From positions 1 to 64,000 of the forward strand of contig FQWG01000027.1 of assembly GCA_900129595.1 (NCBI GenBank): DNA of 64,000 nucleotides, given 5' to 3'. The first letter of the stretch is position 1; each line of letters opens with the position of its first letter. The notes beneath the pieces are model-generated. The model made no database searches. It had not been told where the DNA came from and was given only the letters and a program-made list of their open reading frames with translations. Source of the DNA: Flavobacterium frigidimaris (GTDB lineage: Bacteria; Bacteroidota; Bacteroidia; Flavobacteriales; Flavobacteriaceae). Position numbers and translations under genes: made by a program. Of this stretch, positions 25,919-33,758 are shown one piece after another.

Positions 25919-27277
25919 ATGAAACAAAGAATCAATTTACTAATAGCCTTTTCTGTCATCGCCTTGATTGTTTTATCGACAGTACAATGCTATTTGGTCA
26001 AAACTACTTACGATTATAAAGTGGCGCAGTTTCATACTGAAATCAAAAATACAATTGCCCGGATCTCTAATAATTACAGTGATATCGATTCTGTAATTGT
26101 TGCCAGGAAAGAAGCACTTTACAAACAATTATCCGAAAACTACATTCAGGGAAAAAACAACAAATCTGAGGTTAAAACCTATATTCTCGAAAATGAATAT
26201 AACGATGTTTTAACACAGAAAATCCAACGTAAGTTTCAAAGGGAGTTACCCAACCTGAAAATAGATTTTGCCATTGTACTGAACAAATTTGTACTGTATC
26301 AAAACGCAAAAAAAATCGATACTATTTTCTCTGAAAAACCTTTTATTCAAAACAAATTATACGGAAATCTGATTTCTTTAAATCATGCTTTTTTAGTTCG
26401 CAGTTATGTTGGCACTACAAACGGAACCTACGCCAATCAAGATTATAAACTATTGACCGAAGACTCGATGTATGTTTCTGTAATCGACTGGGAAATGATT
26501 ATTTTAGGACGAATGACGTTCGTTTTAATCTTGTCTTTACTTTCTATACTAACACTGATAACGCTTTTTGTTATTGCTATAAAAGCTTTAATAAAACAGA
26601 AAAAAGTAAACGATATCAAAACTGATTTTATCAATAATATCACGCACGAGCTTAAAACGCCTTTGACCACTTTAGGTATTTCGACCAGAATATTAGAGCG
26701 AAAAGACATCAGGGATAATGATGAAAATTTTAATGCAATTGTCGACACGATTTCACGTCAAAACAATCGTTTGCAAAATTTAATCGATCAGGTGATGGCA
26801 AATTCACTGGCCGAAAACGGAATAGAATTACAAAAAGAAAAAACAGAAACCGAAGATTTTCTGCTTTCAATCATACATGATTTTAAAATTACATTCCCAA
26901 AAGTCAATCTTCAAACTGATTTTCAAACACAGAAAACCATTTTAGTTTTAGATAAATTCCATCTGACCACGGCCTTTTTAAATGTTCTGGAAAATGCTGT
27001 AAAATATGGTTCTCATAAGATTCTTATAAAAACAAGAATAGTCCAAAATCAATTCTCCATTAGTATTGAAGATGACGGAATTGGAATTGAAAAGAACAAA
27101 CAATCTCTTCTATTTGAAAAATTCTATCGCGTAGAGCAAGGAAATCTTCATGATACAAAAGGCTTAGGTTTAGGGTTGTATTATGTCGATCAGATTATAA
27201 AAGCGCATCAGGGCTCTGTGAGCGTTGTGAGTGATTTAGGAAAAGGAACCCAGTTTACTATTTTATTAAAAGTTTAA
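25919..27277 (+). CDS. Sensor histidine kinase
   Basis: A 452-residue membrane kinase. It has a transmembrane helix at about 6-28, an extracytoplasmic region of about 170 residues with no recognised fold, a second helix at about 200-225, and then the HisKA helix hairpin with H243 in HELKTPLTTLG and the ATPase domain with LNVLENAVKYG (N box), DDGIGIEKN (G1), FEKFYRV (F) and GLGLGLYYV (G2). It phosphorylates the response regulator encoded 12 bases downstream. A longer upstream start (25895) would fall within the interspersed repeat and is rejected. Signal sensed is unknown. Confidence 0.92.
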   Translation: MKQRINLLIAFSVIALIVLSTVQCYLVKTTYDYKVAQFHTEIKNTIARISNNYSDIDSVIVARKEALYKQLSENYIQGKNNKSEVKTYILENEYNDVLTQKIQRKFQRELPNLKIDFAIVLNKFVLYQNAKKIDTIFSEKPFIQNKLYGNLISLNHAFLVRSYVGTTNGTYANQDYKLLTEDSMYVSVIDWEMIILGRMTFVLILSLLSILTLITLFVIAIKALIKQKKVNDIKTDFINNITHELKTPLTTLGISTRILERKDIRDNDENFNAIVDTISRQNNRLQNLIDQVMANSLAENGIELQKEKTETEDFLLSIIHDFKITFPKVNLQTDFQTQKTILVLDKFHLTTAFLNVLENAVKYGSHKILIKTRIVQNQFSISIEDDGIGIEKNKQSLLFEKFYRVEQGNLHDTKGLGLGLYYVDQIIKAHQGSVSVVSDLGKGTQFTILLKV

Positions 27278-27289
27278 TATTACATTATT

Positions 27290-27976
27290 TTGAAAAAATT
27301 ACTTTTAGCTGAAGACGATTTTGATTTTGCGGGAATTTTAAAAAAATATTTAGAATTACATCAATTTGAAGTTACCTGGGCACAAAATGGAGAAATAGCT
27401 TTAGACTATTTTAAAAACCAGACTTTTGACATTTGCATTTTTGATGTCATGATGCCAAAATTGGATGGATTTTCACTGGCCGAAAAAATAATCACTATCA
27501 ATCCTGAGATTCCATTTATTTTTCTAACGGCAAGAAAGTTAAAAGAAGACAAAATCATTGGATTAAAACTAGGCGCAGACGACTATATCATAAAACCTTT
27601 TGAAGTCGACGAACTTATTTTGCGTCTGCAGAATATTTTAAAGAGAATCGAACAAAAGAGAACTTTGAACGGAGAGAATATAATCGAGATTGGTTCTTAT
27701 ATTTTTGATAATGAAAGATTAACCCTAAATAATAAAAATCACGTTCAGCAACTCACAGAAATGGAAGCTACTCTTATTGAATATTTATATCTGAACCATA
27801 ACCAGTTATTAAAAAGGGACCAAATTTTAATGTCTGTCTGGAAAAAAGATGATTATTTCTCCGGACGAAGTATGGATGTTTTTATCAGCAGGCTTAGAAA
27901 ATATTTTAACTCAGATCCAAATATTAAAATCGAAAGCACTCGAAATATCGGATTAGAATTTAAAATAACACCATAA
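27290..27976 (+). CDS. OmpR/PhoB-type response regulator
   Basis: A 228-residue regulator with an N-terminal receiver domain (phosphoacceptor Asp52 in FDVMMPKLDG, acidic pocket AEDD, and the Lys in IIKPF) and a C-terminal winged-helix DNA-binding domain (about 135-228, ending RNIGLEFKI). It starts with TTG: MKKLLLAEDD is the classic opening, and no ATG lies nearby. It is 12 bases downstream of the kinase, so the pair forms an operon. Confidence 0.93.
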   Translation: MKKLLLAEDDFDFAGILKKYLELHQFEVTWAQNGEIALDYFKNQTFDICIFDVMMPKLDGFSLAEKIITINPEIPFIFLTARKLKEDKIIGLKLGADDYIIKPFEVDELILRLQNILKRIEQKRTLNGENIIEIGSYIFDNERLTLNNKNHVQQLTEMEATLIEYLYLNHNQLLKRDQILMSVWKKDDYFSGRSMDVFISRLRKYFNSDPNIKIESTRNIGLEFKITP

Positions 27977-28041
27977 CTTATTTACTGTAAATGATATAAG
28001 TTTTAGTTTCAATTGTATAACGCCACACACAAATTGCGTAA

Positions 28042-28049
28042 TACATTTG
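28042..28049 (+). promoter_or_regulatory. -7 promoter element for the small membrane protein gene
   Basis: TACATTTG matches TAnnTTTG. Transcription would start near 28054, so the ATG at 28076 is favoured over that at 28052. Confidence 0.5.
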
Positions 28050-28075
28050 TAATGAAACATTTAAAACCAAACATC

Positions 28076-28270
28076 ATGAACCTAAAAAGATTTTTCGGTG
28101 GATTACTTACAATCCTCGGAATAGTTGGTTTGATTTACACTGCTGTAATATTTGCAGGTACTTCAGGCGAAACAAGAGACATTAAATCATTAATTATTTA
28201 CGGCATACTTGGCATTGTCTTTTTCATGTCCGGAATTAGCTTAGTTCGTGCTACAAAAGACGAAGCTTAA
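28076..28270 (+). CDS. Small two-helix membrane protein
   Basis: A 64-residue protein with two hydrophobic helices (RFFGGLLTILGIVGLIYTAVIF and IYGILGIVFFMSGISLV) joined by a short polar loop. Related small proteins are frequent in Flavobacterium, but no function is known to me. It lies 99 bases after the response regulator gene and has its own -7 element, so regulation by that system is possible but not shown. The start at 28076 is an inference from promoter spacing; 28052 would add eight residues. Confidence 0.6.
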   Translation: MNLKRFFGGLLTILGIVGLIYTAVIFAGTSGETRDIKSLIIYGILGIVFFMSGISLVRATKDEA

Positions 28271-28327
28271 ACTTTTTTACGACAATAAAACAGTACTTAT
28301 TTTTTCGTACAGAGGAGTTTTTACGCC

Positions 28328-28528
28328 CTATTTTAAACCTTCTTCGACCACAAATTTTGTCAGCGAAGTTGCCTCTATTTTATTACCTGCCCAATAATCT
28401 CTGTGCATAGATGAAGTCGCTTTTTTAGGCGATTTTTCTAGTTTTAAGATATTCTGATCTACAATATCTTCGGGGGATTGCAGACCTTTAACTTTAGCTA
28501 CCAATTCAATTTCTTTAAGTAATTCGTT
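28328..28528 (-). pseudogene. C-terminal remnant of a ketopantoate reductase (PanE/ApbA)
   Basis: A 66-residue stop-bounded frame without start codon. Its end reads SSMHRDYWAGNKIEATSLTK, which matches the PanE C-terminal pattern SM.qD...G...Eid.l, and it begins with the family's helix (ELVAVAK-like: ELLKEIELVAKVKG). A TGA lies directly upstream, and no N-terminal Rossmann domain was found in the neighbourhood. Repeat sequence follows on its upstream side. I read it as the decayed 3' end of a 2-dehydropantoate 2-reductase-like gene. A functional panE must be elsewhere if present. Confidence 0.7.
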
Positions 28529-28545
28529 TCATAATCAGTAAATAA

Positions 28546-28645
28546 ATGCCATAAAGGTGCTAAGACACAAATAAAAAAACTATATAATTACGGCTGGAAG
28601 AAACAAAAACTTAGTGTCTTTGAGTCTTGTAGCAAAACCATTTAA
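28546..28645. repeat. Interspersed inverted repeat (gccat..ggtgctaag / cttagtgtctttgag family)
   Basis: Reads tgccataaaggtgctaagacac and, after about 55 bases, cttagtgtctttgagtcttgtagca. The arms face each other (gtgctaagacac/gtgtcttt). Relatives with ctaagg appear at 4600-4640 and 62381-62420. Confidence 0.5.
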
Positions 28646-28667
28646 ACAACAAAAAAATTCGCCTAAA

Positions 28668-28715
28668 TTCACGCTTTCGCGAAAGCGAATCCGTGTCATA
28701 TGCCTGCCATCAGGT
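28668..28715. repeat. Interspersed repeat (cgctttcgcg / aagcgaatccgtgtcat), copy 3
   Basis: Reads cacgctttcgcgaaagcgaatccgtgtcat; the centre cgctttcgcgaaagcg is a perfect 16-base palindrome. Closest relative is at 20392-20452. Confidence 0.6.
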
Positions 28716-28791
28716 AAAACAGTTAATTAGAAAAAATTTTGGATTGGTTATTTGTGAAAGCTGGTTAGAGTGTTTCACAAATATAAAAAAA

Positions 28792-29101
28792 TGCAGACCT
28801 ATAAGCCGGATTCTGTCCCTGATAAATCAGAGCCTTATCATTTATCTAGACTTACAATTACTCATAAGTTCGAGCTACCTACCCTTCAACAACGGACGAG
28901 AAGCCCTTAAATGCTGATATACTTGGTATTTCACCGCATAGAGTTTACCTGGTTTCACTACAGCATTACCTGTACATACTTTCTGTTGCACTTGTCCTTG
29001 CGCTATTTCTAACGCCGACGGGTGTTACCCGCTATGCTTCTCTCTGGTGTCCGGACTTTCCTCCCTCCCGATAAATCAGGACGACGATAAGGCGGTCTGC
29101 G
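28792..29101 (-). ncRNA. rnpB: RNase P RNA
   Basis: On the minus strand the sequence has the conserved core GGAAAGTCCGGACACC near the 5' end and ACAGAATCCGGCTTATA near the 3' end, the universal P4-forming segments of bacterial RNase P RNA. The ends pair (GCAGACC at 29094-29100 with GGTCTGC at 28793-28799) as helix P1, and a run of T follows on the minus strand. It is the ribozyme that removes 5' leaders from tRNA precursors. Boundaries are accurate to a few bases. Confidence 0.95.
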
Positions 29102-29104
29102 GCG

Positions 29105-29112
29105 CAAAAATA
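29105..29112 (-). promoter_or_regulatory. -7 promoter element for rnpB
   Basis: On the minus strand TATTTTTG matches TAnnTTTG and lies five bases before the inferred 5' end of the RNA. Confidence 0.65.
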
Positions 29113-29227
29113 GGCATTTATACACTAACAATAATGATTTTAAATTTTAGTTTTTCGACTTACTTTCATAACATTTTAATTTTAAATTAGTTATCTTTAA
29201 AATCCATAATTTTAAAATTCAATTATC

Positions 29228-29521
29228 ATGATTAGAATGTATCACTACGCAACTGTTTCAAAAGCTTTAGATCAATTGAATGAGAAAGGATTTACGTTTG
29301 ATTTTAATTTAAACTCAGACATGATAAAAAAGAATCCCGAAAAATTTGAAATTGTTCATGTGTATCGATACGAGGGAAATTCAGACCCGGGCGATGAGGC
29401 AGTTGTATACGGAATTAAATCAACATCAGGCAAAAAAGGAGTCTATGTATCAGGTTTCTCTGCTGACTCCGATCAGGAAACCGCCAAGTTTCTGAATGAT
29501 TTGAGTATAAAAGGAAGGTAA
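29228..29521 (+). CDS. Conserved hypothetical protein, 97 residues
   Basis: A 97-residue soluble protein without signal peptide. I believe similar small proteins are widespread in Bacteroidota, sometimes with a mistaken phosphoribosylpyrophosphate synthetase label; there is no PRPP-binding motif here. Recognisable features are a coil-like N-terminal helix ([18 protein letters not shown]) and the sequence [21 protein letters not shown]. Divergent from rnpB. Function unknown. Confidence 0.7.
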   Translation: MIRMYHYATVSKALDQLNEKGFTFDFNLNSDMIKKNPEKFEIVHVYRYEGNSDPGDEAVVYGIKSTSGKKGVYVSGFSADSDQETAKFLNDLSIKGR

Positions 29522-29527
29522 TTTTCA

Positions 29528-29610
29528 GGAGCTATTCCTGCTGTCCGCTGTATCTTTTCCCTTCCGCCGCGGCGGTCAGAAAAAGGATGCCGCTTCCATC
29601 AGGGCTAAGG
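29528..29610 (-). ncRNA. Structured interspersed element, copy 2 (Flavo-1-like candidate)
   Basis: On the minus strand it reads agccctgat, agcggcatccttttt, hairpin, aaaagatacagcggacagcagga and then agctcc. The central palindrome is CCGCCG/CGGCGG (29564-29575), different from the hairpin of copy 1 at 13281-13298 while the flanks are nearly identical. Changes that keep pairing point to selection on the structure. Confidence 0.45.
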
Positions 29611-29653
29611 ATTTAGGTTTCAGAAGAGAGTTTTATGTTTTTACACAATCTGC

Positions 29654-29727
29654 GTCATTGCCAGAAACGAAGTAACTACTTTATAATTGATTGAGCAAAT
29701 GAGATTGCTTCGTTCCTCGCAATGACT
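29654..29727. repeat. Interspersed inverted repeat (tcattgcgaggaacgaagcaatc type)
   Basis: Left arm gtcattgccagaaacgaag (29655 onward) and right arm cttcgttcctcgcaatgac (29709-29727) face each other with a few mismatches. Confidence 0.65.
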
Positions 29728-29737
29728 TAAAAAAATC

Positions 29738-29790
29738 TGTTTTTATCCGCGTTTACGCAATATCGAATCCGCGTCATCCGTGTGCTATAA
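29738..29790. repeat. Interspersed repeat (atccgcgtcatccgtgtg family), copy 4
   Basis: Reads tttatccgcgtttacgcaa and then atcgaatccgcgtcatccgtgtgctat, close to 20392-20452. Confidence 0.6.
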
Positions 29791-29805
29791 TTCACCAATA
29801 AGCAT

Positions 29806-29834
29806 AAAAAAAGCCCATCATAAGAAGGACTTTT
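29806..29834 (-). terminator. Terminator of the LysM/BON genes
   Basis: On the minus strand AAAAGTCC (29827-29834) pairs with GGGCTTTT (29809-29816, one G-U pair), followed by a run of T. Confidence 0.65.
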
Positions 29835-29853
29835 AAAAACAACACTTAAAAAA

Positions 29854-30225
29854 TTATGCTGTTGGTATTTTTATTTTCCAACCCGGCTGAATCAGATCCG
29901 GATTTTTAATAATATCTCTGTTGGCTTCAAAAATTGCCTCCCACGAAACACCATGGGCTTTTCCTATTTTCGACAAAGAATCACCACCTTTTATTGTGTA
30001 TTCTGTTGTGGCACCTTCAGCAACAGTAATGTTTATCACCGCATCTGCTGCTCTAAAATCAGGATCTATTTTTCCGTAAGCACTCCAGATTTTTTCTTTG
30101 TCTTCAGCTGATTTTGCTGTACCGTCTATATACAATACATTATCTTGTTCTCTTACCTGCAAATTCGCTATCCCTAAATTAGTAGCCAAATCTGTTAACT
30201 CTTTGTATTTATCTAGTAAACTCAT
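29854..30225 (-). CDS. BON-LysM protein, Kbp/YgaU-like
   Basis: A 123-residue protein with no signal peptide. The first part (about 1-68: LQVREQDNVLYIDGTAKSAEDKEKIW) is a BON-like domain, and the second (about 73-122: EYTIKGGDSLSKIGKAHGVSWEAIFEANRD) is a LysM domain ending GWKIKIP. This order is that of E. coli Kbp (YgaU), a cytoplasmic potassium-binding protein. Whether the potassium role is kept here is not shown. It follows the BON lipoprotein gene by only seven bases, so the two form an operon. Confidence 0.85.
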   Translation of the reverse strand: MSLLDKYKELTDLATNLGIANLQVREQDNVLYIDGTAKSAEDKEKIWSAYGKIDPDFRAADAVINITVAEGATTEYTIKGGDSLSKIGKAHGVSWEAIFEANRDIIKNPDLIQPGWKIKIPTA

Positions 30226-30232
30226 AATGTCT

Positions 30233-30712
30233 TTATTTAATAGTTAACTTATTTTCTACTTTTTTAGGTTTCAATTCCTGCACACTTTTGATCAAATTTT
30301 GCAATTGATCTCTTTTGATGTCTCCTGTAAGTGTCACCACACCATCTTTGACTGTAGCACTTACGCCATTATACGTTTTTACTACCTCATTTACCGAAGT
30401 ATTTAAAACAGCATCAGGGTTAATTTCTACAGGAGCAGTTTCAGTTACAGTTTCCGGTGCCGCAATTTCGCAATTGTTGACTACTGATTTAACTCCTTTA
30501 ATTCCTTTAATAATACTTTCTGCATTTTGCTTGAAAGCATCATCTTTACAAATACCTGAAATAGTAGCAACACCATCTTTTACAGTAACTTCAACTCCTG
30601 GCAGAGCACTCAGTTTGGCAGAAATTTCTTTTTGAATATCTGCATCTTTAGGACCGCAAGCCACTAGTGCTAGAGCAAGGCTCATTCCTAGTAAAATAGA
30701 TTTAATTTTCAT
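30233..30712 (-). CDS. BON-domain lipoprotein
   Basis: A 159-residue lipoprotein: signal sequence with lipobox LALVAC|G (Cys19). Two BON domains follow, at about 26-82 (VEVTVKDGVATISGICKD...IKGVKSVVNN) and about 103-158 (GVSATVKDGVVTLTGDIKRDQ...VENKLTIK). BON domains are thought to bind phospholipid membranes; proteins of the OsmY/DolP type protect the envelope. Transcribed together with the BON-LysM gene seven bases downstream. A role in envelope stress is inference from the family. Confidence 0.85.
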   Translation of the reverse strand: MKIKSILLGMSLALALVACGPKDADIQKEISAKLSALPGVEVTVKDGVATISGICKDDAFKQNAESIIKGIKGVKSVVNNCEIAAPETVTETAPVEINPDAVLNTSVNEVVKTYNGVSATVKDGVVTLTGDIKRDQLQNLIKSVQELKPKKVENKLTIK

Positions 30713-30835
30713 ATTAGATATTTTTTAATTAATTAAACATCTAAAGTTAATAAATTAATTATCAAGATTTTACATAATAATATTATAAAATTTATATTTT
30801 TTCCAGTTAAGTAATTCAACTATTTGGATTCACTC

Positions 30836-31285
30836 CTACTCATGCTGCGTTATATCATTATATTGCCAAAGCACATTTATTATTTTCCACTCTCCATTGG
30901 TTTTTACAATATGCATATAATCTATCCAGGCATCGGCTAGTAATTTTACTGAAGCGGTTCTTGCAGAAATATCCAGCAGTTTTACTTCTTTTCTTGGATT
31001 TCCAGGAAACTTATCTCCTTTTGCATTATAAGTCTCTGCAAGAATAACCATGTTTTCTGCAAAATATTCAGAGATATAATCTTTTTGGGCTGCTTTACTT
31101 CTAAAAACCGATCTTTTTACCAATCGCGGATGCAAAGCACTTTCCATCAATTTAGGATTGGGGTTATGCTGTGCTTCGATATAAGCCAGCGTCACTCGTT
31201 TGATATCAATTGTATCCTGCGCAGTTTGTGCGTGAATCTGAAAAGTGTAAAATGCAATTGTGATTACTAACAGGTATTTTTTCAT
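30836..31285 (-). CDS. Secreted NTF2-like (lumazine-binding-type) protein
   Basis: A 149-residue exported protein: signal peptide MKKYLLVITIAFYTFQIHAQ, then one NTF2-like cone fold of the putative lumazine-binding family, seen as VTLAYIEAQHNPNPKLMESALHP and the closing WIDYMHIVKTNGEWKIINVLW. Members of this fold either bind small ligands or catalyse varied reactions, so no function can be given. It stands alone between the BON operon and the small membrane protein gene. Confidence 0.75.
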   Translation of the reverse strand: MKKYLLVITIAFYTFQIHAQTAQDTIDIKRVTLAYIEAQHNPNPKLMESALHPRLVKRSVFRSKAAQKDYISEYFAENMVILAETYNAKGDKFPGNPRKEVKLLDISARTASVKLLADAWIDYMHIVKTNGEWKIINVLWQYNDITQHE

Positions 31286-31344
31286 ATCGTGCGGGGTTTA
31301 TAAATGGAAATCCCAAATTAACTTACGTTTCTAATCAATCTTTA

Positions 31345-31827
31345 TTATACTAAAACTGGGTCTAAAATACGCAATAATGCTTTAATCTCATCTATTGGCA
31401 TTTTTACAACTGATTCCATTTGAGCATTTTCAGAGCTAATAACTAAAACGGCTTCATTATCTTCTTCATACCCAACTGATTTAAAAGAATAGGCCGGAGA
31501 CGTAATTTCCATTTCTGTTCTTCCTCCTTTAAACCAACCATAATTGGCTTCATAAATGATTTTATTTTCTAATATCTCAATAGTTTCATTGCCGTAAGTA
31601 TTCCATAGAAAAACTCGTAGTACATAAAATCCAATCGCATAAAATACGCCAACTCCAATAAAATGCCCAATATTTAAACTTCCTCCAAAAGCAATATCAA
31701 AAATCACTCCTATTACTGGTAAAACAAAAAAAGCAGAAGCACAAAAGAAGATTATAGCTCTAAAAATTAATGGTGCTTTTTTGACTTTTAGACGTAGGAT
31801 ATTATTTTTAAAATTGTACTGGTTCAT
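31345..31827 (-). CDS. Membrane protein of unknown function
   Basis: A 160-residue protein with two hydrophobic helices at about 22-44 (IFRAIIFFCASAFFVLPVIGVIF) and 55-75 (FIGVGVFYAIGFYVLRVFL) and a soluble C-terminal domain beginning NETIEILENKIIYEANYG that could be PH-like. Same general design as the protein at 19905-20384, but no sequence match is evident. Divergent from dnaX. No function recognised. Confidence 0.6.
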   Translation of the reverse strand: MNQYNFKNNILRLKVKKAPLIFRAIIFFCASAFFVLPVIGVIFDIAFGGSLNIGHFIGVGVFYAIGFYVLRVFLWNTYGNETIEILENKIIYEANYGWFKGGRTEMEITSPAYSFKSVGYEEDNEAVLVISSENAQMESVVKMPIDEIKALLRILDPVLV

Positions 31828-31980
31828 AAATAAAATAATTATTTTTAAATTTCTGCTTTATATTTTTTATAAAAATACTTGTTTTTTTATTCCAAAGACA
31901 TTTAATTTTATCCAATTAAATCCCTTACTTCCTCACATTCAAATCACTTAAAATCCCCTCAAATTTTTATGAATTTCAGA

Positions 31981-32012
31981 TTTGTGATTTGGCAAATTTC
32001 AGCCTATCTTTG
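31981..32012 (+). promoter_or_regulatory. dnaX promoter (-33 and -7)
   Basis: TTTG (31981-31984), 20 bases, TATCTTTG (32005-32012). This is an almost exact Bacteroidota consensus, 19 bases before the dnaX ATG. Confidence 0.75.
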
Positions 32013-32031
32013 CTATCGAATAAAATAGAAT

Positions 32032-33117
32032 ATGGAACAATTTGTAGTATCGGCCCGTAAGTATCGCCCACAAACCTTTAAGGATGTTGTAGGTCAGAAA
32101 GCCATTACCAACACTTTGCTGAATGCCATAGACAGCAATCATCTTGCTTCTGCTCTTTTATTTACAGGACCACGTGGAGTTGGTAAAACGACTTGCGCGC
32201 GTATTTTGGCTCGTAAAATAAACCAGCCCGGATACGATGATCCTAACGAAGATTTCGCTTTTAACGTTTTTGAGTTAGATGCAGCTTCAAACAACTCGGT
32301 TGATGATATTCGTAGTCTGATTGATCAGGTTAGAATCCCGCCACAAACCGGGCAATATAAAGTCTATATTATTGACGAGGTTCATATGTTGTCTTCGGCT
32401 GCTTTTAATGCTTTTTTGAAAACATTGGAAGAACCGCCAAAACATGCTATTTTTATTTTAGCAACAACAGAGAAACACAAGATTATTCCAACGATTTTAT
32501 CTCGTTGCCAGATATTTGATTTCAAGAGAATTACCGTAAAAGATGCTAAAGAACATTTGGCTGAAGTTGCCAAAAGTCAGGGAATCAATTTTGAAGACGA
32601 TGCTTTGCACATTATTGCTCAAAAGGCCGATGGTGCAATGCGTGACGCTTTATCTATTTTTGACCGTGTGGTTTCGTACTGCGGCACCAACTTAACGCGT
32701 CAGGCCGTAACTGAAAACCTAAACGTTTTAGATTACGAAACGTATATCACTATTACTGATTTACTTTTAGAAAACAAGATTCCGGATCTTTTACTGGCTT
32801 ACAATGATATTCTCGCAAAAGGTTTTGACGGACATCATTTTATTGCCGGTCTGGCTTCGCATTTCAGAGATTTATTAGTAAGTAAAACTCCTGCTACAAT
32901 CGCTTTGCTGGAAGTAGGTGAACAAGCACAGCAAATGTATGGTGTTCAGGCACAAAAATGCTCTCAGGAATTTTTACTAAAAGGAATTGACCTTGCGAAC
33001 GACTGTGATTTAAAATATAAATTGAGTCAGAATCAACGTCTTTTGGTCGAACTATGTTTGATGCAATTGGCCTCTATCAGCTTTGATGGAGAAAAAAAAA
33101 AGTTGAGCAATTCATAA
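32032..33117 (+). CDS. dnaX: DNA polymerase III gamma/tau subunit, zero-frame (short) product
   Basis: A 361-residue clamp-loader ATPase. Walker A GPRGVGKTT, Walker B IIDEVHML, the SRC motif LSRCQIF and the clamp-loader domain III (about 240-355) are present. The zero frame ends nine codons after GAA AAA AAA AAG, a run of ten A at 33092-33101. The -1 frame continues open across the run to 33746. Slippage there would add a C-terminal region and give a protein of about 571 residues. The short form resembles gamma (clamp loader only) and the long form tau (also binds polymerase and helicase in other bacteria). Alternatively the split is a sequencing or real mutation in a homopolymer. Confidence 0.93.
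   Translation: MEQFVVSARKYRPQTFKDVVGQKAITNTLLNAIDSNHLASALLFTGPRGVGKTTCARILARKINQPGYDDPNEDFAFNVFELDAASNNSVDDIRSLIDQVRIPPQTGQYKVYIIDEVHMLSSAAFNAFLKTLEEPPKHAIFILATTEKHKIIPTILSRCQIFDFKRITVKDAKEHLAEVAKSQGINFEDDALHIIAQKADGAMRDALSIFDRVVSYCGTNLTRQAVTENLNVLDYETYITITDLLLENKIPDLLLAYNDILAKGFDGHHFIAGLASHFRDLLVSKTPATIALLEVGEQAQQMYGVQAQKCSQEFLLKGIDLANDCDLKYKLSQNQRLLVELCLMQLASISFDGEKKKLSNS
33088..33104 (+). promoter_or_regulatory. Slippery site for -1 frameshift in dnaX
   Basis: GGAG directly precedes A10 and G. In the zero frame the run reads GAA AAA AAA AAG, containing the E. coli-type heptamer A AAA AAG. Slippage by -1 continues as GTT GAG CAA TTC. No strong hairpin is obvious downstream, which would fit transcriptional slippage as in Thermus dnaX better than stimulated translational frameshifting. 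Confidence 0.6.
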
Positions 33118-33746
33118 TTCCCCCTACTTATTATAAAAATAGCGGTTATTCTATTGTGGAAGTTAAGACTCCAAAAGAAGAAACTGCTAATACAGCTGCA
33201 CCTAATGTTGAAACTTCTATAAACAAAGAAACAACTGAAGCTCCAAAAGCAGAAACCCCAAAACCTGAAGTTAGCAACGAACCTAAAATTTCTGCTTTTT
33301 CATTGTCCAGTATTCGCAAGAAAAAAGAACTGGAAGCTAACAAACAATCTTATGTAAAACCTACTTCTATAATGCCAACGGAAGATTTTACCGAGACTGA
33401 AATGTTAGTACAATGGAATAAATATGCGCAACGTCTGGGTGACAAAGGTTTAAGAATCATGGAATCGTTATTATTAATTAACGACCCAACCTTAAACGGA
33501 ACCACCATTACACTTGAATTACCTAATGAAGGCTCTAAATTAGATTTCGAAAGTCAGATTAATGGCCTTTTAGGACATTTAAAAGGACATTTGCACAATC
33601 ATGATATTAAGATCGAGATCATTGTAAATGAAGCCATCGAAATGAAAAGAAGTCTTAACGATCAGGATAAATACAACCGTTTAATGGAGATTAACCCAAA
33701 TATCGATCTTTTGCGTACTACATTTGGCCTGGATCTGCATACTTAA
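33099..33746 (+). CDS. dnaX: DnaX tau-specific C-terminal region (-1 frame)
   Basis: The -1 frame is open from the A run to 33746 and has no good initiation signal of its own; a GTG at 33156 is the only candidate. It encodes about 215 residues: VEQFIIPPTYYKNSGYSIV, a Thr/Pro/Glu/Ala-rich linker (about 60 residues), ISAFSLSSIRKKKELEAN, and a compact C-terminal domain (about 120 residues, ending DLLRTTFGLDLHT). This order, linker then small domain, is what a tau-specific tail should look like. I therefore treat it as the continuation of dnaX rather than a separate gene. Confidence 0.8.
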   Translation, partial: KVEQFIIPPTYYKNSGYSIVEVKTPKEETANTAAPNVETSINKETTEAPKAETPKPEVSNEPKISAFSLSSIRKKKELEANKQSYVKPTSIMPTEDFTETEMLVQWNKYAQRLGDKGLRIMESLLLINDPTLNGTTITLELPNEGSKLDFESQINGLLGHLKGHLHNHDIKIEIIVNEAIEMKRSLNDQDKYNRLMEINPNIDLLRTTFGLDLHT

Positions 33747-33758
33747 GATTTGATACCG

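Larger units (their letters stand above)
29522..29853. other. Intergenic stretch made largely of interspersed repeats
   Basis: Contains structured element copy 2 (29528-29610), an inverted repeat with arms tcattgc..acgaag / cttcgttcctcgcaatga (29654-29727), another copy of the atccgcgtcatccgtgtg repeat (29738-29790) and the terminator of the minus-strand LysM gene (29806-29834). No gene is supported. Confidence 0.75.

Noticed and set aside
28693-28917. Plus-strand 74-codon frame overlapping rnpB
   Set aside because: It lies largely over the RNase P RNA and an interspersed repeat.
33156-33746. Independent gene starting at the GTG at 33156
   Set aside because: The same frame is open back to the dnaX A run, and the protein resembles a DnaX tail, so it is better explained as the frameshift extension.
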